DNA of 5,858 bases from Clostridia bacterium (lineage in GTDB: Bacteria > Bacillota > Clostridia > Christensenellales > CAG-138): positions 1 through 5,858 of the forward strand of contig JAEDCW010000061.1 of NCBI GenBank assembly GCA_016293975.1, in the 5' to 3' direction. Positions within the stretch are counted from its first letter, which is position 1. Each line of letters starts with the position of its first letter. The notes below the pieces were generated by a model that saw only the letters and a program-made list of their open reading frames with translations, was not told where the DNA came from and ran no database searches. The translations under genes were made by a program, and so were the position numbers. Shown here piece after piece: positions 4,166-5,858 of the stretch.

Positions 4166-4393
4166 ATGGCAAAAATCAATTTCGATAAGCACATTTACGA
4201 AGGATGGACAGTCCGTGACTTCATCGAGGAGCTTGAACCACAGCTCGATATGATACAGACCGGTAATTCCTGTTATCGTCCTATGAAAACACGAGCAGAA
4301 ATCCGTAGCTGGACTGCTGATAATCAGCCCTACTACAAGAAGCCTGTCACAGATGTTGTCAACTACTTCTGCAACAGATATGGCATTACATAA
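4166..4393 (+). CDS. Conserved phage-type small protein, 75 aa
   Basis: The ATG at 4166 is one base past the stop codon of the helix-turn-helix gene, and its ribosome site AGGAGGTGA lies inside that gene, a classic translational coupling. The sequence pattern (INFDKHIYEGWTVRDFIEEL... then a Trp near residue 49 and DNQPYYKKPVTDVVNYF) resembles a small uncharacterised family found in Clostridia phages and mobile elements, as I remember it. I know no function for that family. Predicted content is helical with aromatic patches, without membrane or metal motifs. A terminator begins 18 bases after the stop, so this gene ends the unit that starts at or before 3361. Confidence 0.75.
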   Translation: MAKINFDKHIYEGWTVRDFIEELEPQLDMIQTGNSCYRPMKTRAEIRSWTADNQPYYKKPVTDVVNYFCNRYGIT

Positions 4394-4411
4394 CTTCCAA
4401 TTCTGAACCCG

Positions 4412-4440
4412 ACCTCATCAAGTCAGCTTGGTGGGGTTTA
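4412..4440 (+). terminator. Intrinsic terminator after the 75-aa gene
   Basis: An 11-bp stem (4412-4422 with 4427-4437) closes a TCAG tetraloop and runs into TTTATT. Two of its pairs are G-U in the + sense and would be A-C on the other strand, which fixes the direction. Confidence 0.8.
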
Positions 4441-4470
4441 TTGAGTATTGGAAACAAGCTCAAATAAATT
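4441..4470 (+). promoter_or_regulatory. Weak promoter candidate before the 169-aa gene
   Basis: TTGAGT (4441-4446) and TAAATT (4465-4470) each match four of six consensus bases, with an 18-base spacer. The position directly after a terminator supports a new start of transcription, but the boxes are poor. Partial readthrough of the terminator is equally possible. Confidence 0.25.
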
Positions 4471-4489
4471 ATATATGGAGGAAACACAT

Positions 4490-4999
4490 ATGACAACTGC
4501 AAAACTTATTATCAACGGCAAGGAATTCGAGATTCAGCTCACAGAAGAACAGGCACAGGAGCTGACTGCACAGAAGAAGGTAACAGGATTCGAGAGGGTT
4601 AAAGCTGACGAAACATATTTTCATACCGATGGTGATGGGGAGTTTTCTGAAGATTATGACGAAGGTGCATCGGTAGATGACAGGAGATACCAAAATGCCA
4701 ACTATTATTCTGACGCAACCATTGCCGAATGGTGTATCCGCAATGACACTCTTAACCGTAAAATGAGAAGATGGGCAGCGGAGCATAACACCGATACTAT
4801 TGATTGGGAAGACAGATTTTCCGATACGTGTTTTATATCATATAATTACGAGCAGAAAGAAGTCGATATCACCCATTGTTGTGCGACTGCCCGTGCAGGA
4901 GTTGTTTATTTTTGCATGAGAGAAATTGCCGAAGAAGCCATCAAAGAATTCGGTGACGAAATCGAATGGCTTGCAGAGAATCGCCCCAAGTGGTTCTGA
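4490..4999 (+). CDS. Conserved phage-family protein of unknown function, 169 aa
   Basis: The ATG at 4490 lies eight bases after GGAGG (4477-4481); an upstream ATG at 4448 has no ribosome site. The N-terminus (KLIINGKEFEIQLTEEQAQEL, residues 5-25) is a beta hairpin plus helix. From about residue 31 the order TGFERV, an acidic aromatic stretch, a YQNANYYSD box, IAEWCIRNDTLNRKMRRWAA, DTIDWEDR and a YFCMREIAEEAIKEFGDEI tail follows a family I recall from many Firmicutes phages. No biochemical role is established there to my knowledge. The protein is acidic (residues 47-64 especially), soluble, and ends in a Trp-Phe pair. It stands between two terminators with the 79-aa gene and probably forms a two-gene unit with it. 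Confidence 0.75.
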   Translation: MTTAKLIINGKEFEIQLTEEQAQELTAQKKVTGFERVKADETYFHTDGDGEFSEDYDEGASVDDRRYQNANYYSDATIAEWCIRNDTLNRKMRRWAAEHNTDTIDWEDRFSDTCFISYNYEQKEVDITHCCATARAGVVYFCMREIAEEAIKEFGDEIEWLAENRPKWF

Positions 5000-5010
5000 T
5001 AATACCAATA

Positions 5011-5026
5011 ATACATATTAAAAAGG
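5011..5026 (+). repeat. AT-rich pre-start motif, copy 4 (ATACATATTAAAAAGG)
   Basis: Located in the 38-base gap between the 169-aa and 79-aa genes. Its AAAAAGGAG end is the ribosome site for the ATG at 5038. Confidence 0.55.
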
Positions 5027-5037
5027 AGAAATGTCAA

Positions 5038-5277
5038 ATGATAACCGTAAAAGAACTCATCGAAAAGCTCAAGACCTGCGACCCCGATGCCTATGTAGGA
5101 TTCTACAACAGCGAAACCGAAGATGATGGTATAGCAAATCGCATTATTCCCGAAGTACATCTGTCGGAAGAATGGAGCTATCAGTTGGAAGAGTATGGTT
5201 GCGAAGGAGATTCGAATATCGCAATCTGCCTTGAAGACGATGAGCCCGATGCCAAGTTTGTTGTCTTGGTATACTAA
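5038..5277 (+). CDS. Small acidic phage-type protein, 79 aa
   Basis: The start at 5038 follows AAAGGAG by nine bases; an earlier in-frame start lies within the upstream gene and adds an unlikely hydrophobic stretch. The opening MITVKELIEKLKTCDPDAYVG is the hallmark of a widespread small-protein family in phages and integrative elements (TVxELIxxLxxxxPDAxV), as I remember it, with no known function. The rest is acidic, with beta segments IANRIIPEVHL, NIAICLE and the end KFVVLVY, suggesting a small alpha/beta fold. Two further Cys residues lie at 54 and 64. It is the last gene before a strong terminator. Confidence 0.75.
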   Translation: MITVKELIEKLKTCDPDAYVGFYNSETEDDGIANRIIPEVHLSEEWSYQLEEYGCEGDSNIAICLEDDEPDAKFVVLVY

Positions 5278-5295
5278 TTTCAAACTATGAGCCCA

Positions 5296-5325
5296 AGCCC
5301 ATCAGCCTTGGTTGGTGGGCTTTTC
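5296..5325 (+). terminator. Intrinsic terminator after the 79-aa gene
   Basis: An 11-bp stem (5296-5306 with 5311-5321, loop CTTG) ends in TTTTC. Two pairs are G-U in the + sense, so it acts on + transcripts. Its sequence is related to the terminator at 4412. Confidence 0.85.
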
Positions 5326-5383
5326 TGATAGCTTGACTATCTAATAAATTTTTAAGGGCACAGCCCAGAAAGGAGCGTTCACT

Positions 5384-5858
5384 ATGAATGCTAAGTACAC
5401 AGAAGGAACAAAGGTTGTAATCGTAAATCGGTTTAACGAAGCTACTATGTCAGAACAGATGAGACGATATCTCGGAACAGTTATGACCATTCGCTCTGTT
5501 GGTGAAACGGGCAATTCTGTATTTCCTTACAGAATGGTCGAGGACAAGGGTGTTGACCGCACCGAAGGCTGGTATTGGGATGATGCTATGATCGACCATG
5601 AAGCCACAGCTCGCCTCCATAACGGCGAAACTGCAAAACCCGAAACCGAAACCGCCAATGAGTTCTCCGTAGATTACTACACCGACAAGGTGTATGATAT
5701 GCTCAACAATTTTTCTTGTGATGGCGACCTCCTCGAGAATGCCGACAACTACTCGAAAAATGGTATTCGCAAGAATGTAACTGAGTGGCTGACCAACAAA
5801 TCTAAGCTCTTTAACATTCTTCGCAAGCACCCGCTCTGGAATGAAGAGGCGAAAGCTG
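5384..5858 (+). CDS. Phage-type protein with SH3-like N-terminal region (partial, runs off the window)
   Basis: The ATG at 5384 lies eight bases after AAAGGAG (5369-5375), and the frame stays open for 158 codons to the window's end. Residues about 5-69 (YTEGTKVVIVNRFNE... MRRYLGTVMTIRSV... then GWYWDDAMID) resemble the small SH3-like beta barrels of uncharacterised phage and plasmid proteins, where K/RVxIV, a YLG-type turn and the final W-x-W-D/E-x-MI are typical. A Thr/Glu/Pro linker (80-90) leads to a helical part (92-158) with NGIRKNVTEWLTNKSKLFNI and RKHPLWNEEAKA. This part resembles the helical regions of larger phage accessory proteins that I cannot name with confidence. A short GGGC/GCCC hairpin (5355-5365) precedes the ribosome site. 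The gene follows a terminator, so it probably starts a new transcript. Confidence 0.75.
   Translation, partial: MNAKYTEGTKVVIVNRFNEATMSEQMRRYLGTVMTIRSVGETGNSVFPYRMVEDKGVDRTEGWYWDDAMIDHEATARLHNGETAKPETETANEFSVDYYTDKVYDMLNNFSCDGDLLENADNYSKNGIRKNVTEWLTNKSKLFNILRKHPLWNEEAKA

Noticed and set aside
682..5277. Absence of TAG among the 13 complete gene ends (nine TAA, four TGA)
   Set aside because: The sample is too small to claim stop-codon reassignment, and no gene is interrupted by in-frame TAG codons. The standard code explains the window.
5333..5365. TTGACT followed by an AT-rich stretch as a promoter before the last gene
   Set aside because: The position 17 bases downstream is GGGCAC, so no acceptable -10 box is present at the right distance.
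4469..5830. Long minus-strand frames opposite the phage-family genes
   Set aside because: They are antisense to well-supported + genes with good ribosome sites and show compositions expected of shadows.

Overview
The window reads as a stretch of a mobile element, most likely a bacteriophage or large plasmid, of a low-to-moderate GC Gram-positive gut or rumen bacterium (Clostridia; Ruminococcus/Oscillospirales-like is my best guess). This rests on three things: strong GGAGG/AAAGGAG ribosome binding sites, tightly packed small genes all on the + strand with almost no recognisable cellular functions, and several proteins whose sequences resemble uncharacterised families of Firmicutes phages. No tRNA, rRNA, transposase, integrase, structural phage gene or CRISPR array is visible. 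The host assignment is inference.

Layout. (1) Bases 1 to about 440 have no convincing gene and fold on paper into an elaborate multi-branched RNA. An 11-bp long-range helix (80-90 with 401-411) encloses a series of perfect hairpins, and several G-U pairs favour the + strand. It recalls the large ornate phage-associated RNAs (ROOL/GOLLD type), but I cannot assign the class from sequence alone. A terminator-like hairpin facing the minus strand (474-510) follows. (2) Bases 640-2311 hold four small unknown proteins (189, 112, 51 and 55 aa). Each has a GC-rich hairpin leader, and two leaders share an almost identical 18-base segment. One leader starts with a 9-codon mini-gene ending Pro-Pro-Pro-stop. 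The 51-aa protein looks like a single tetratricopeptide (TPR) helix pair. (3) Bases 2312-2727 are mostly non-coding and structured, with alternative pairings and a possible 27-aa basic peptide. (4) Bases 2728-3311 carry a 100-aa membrane protein, an overlapping 54-aa two-helix membrane protein and a 58-aa coiled-coil protein. (5) Bases 3361-4393 form a two-gene unit: a 267-aa protein with two excisionase/MerR-like DNA-binding domains, and a translationally coupled 75-aa phage-family protein. It ends at a clear intrinsic terminator. (6) Bases 4490-5277 carry two further phage-family proteins (169 and 79 aa) and a second, related terminator. (7) A partial gene with an SH3-like N-terminal region runs off the right edge.

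The arrangement suggests an accessory or early region in which small proteins are controlled individually, through structured leaders and a recurring AT-rich motif (ATACATATTAGAAAGG-like) just before start codons. The tandem helix-turn-helix protein is the only clear regulator. No biochemical pathway can be reconstructed.
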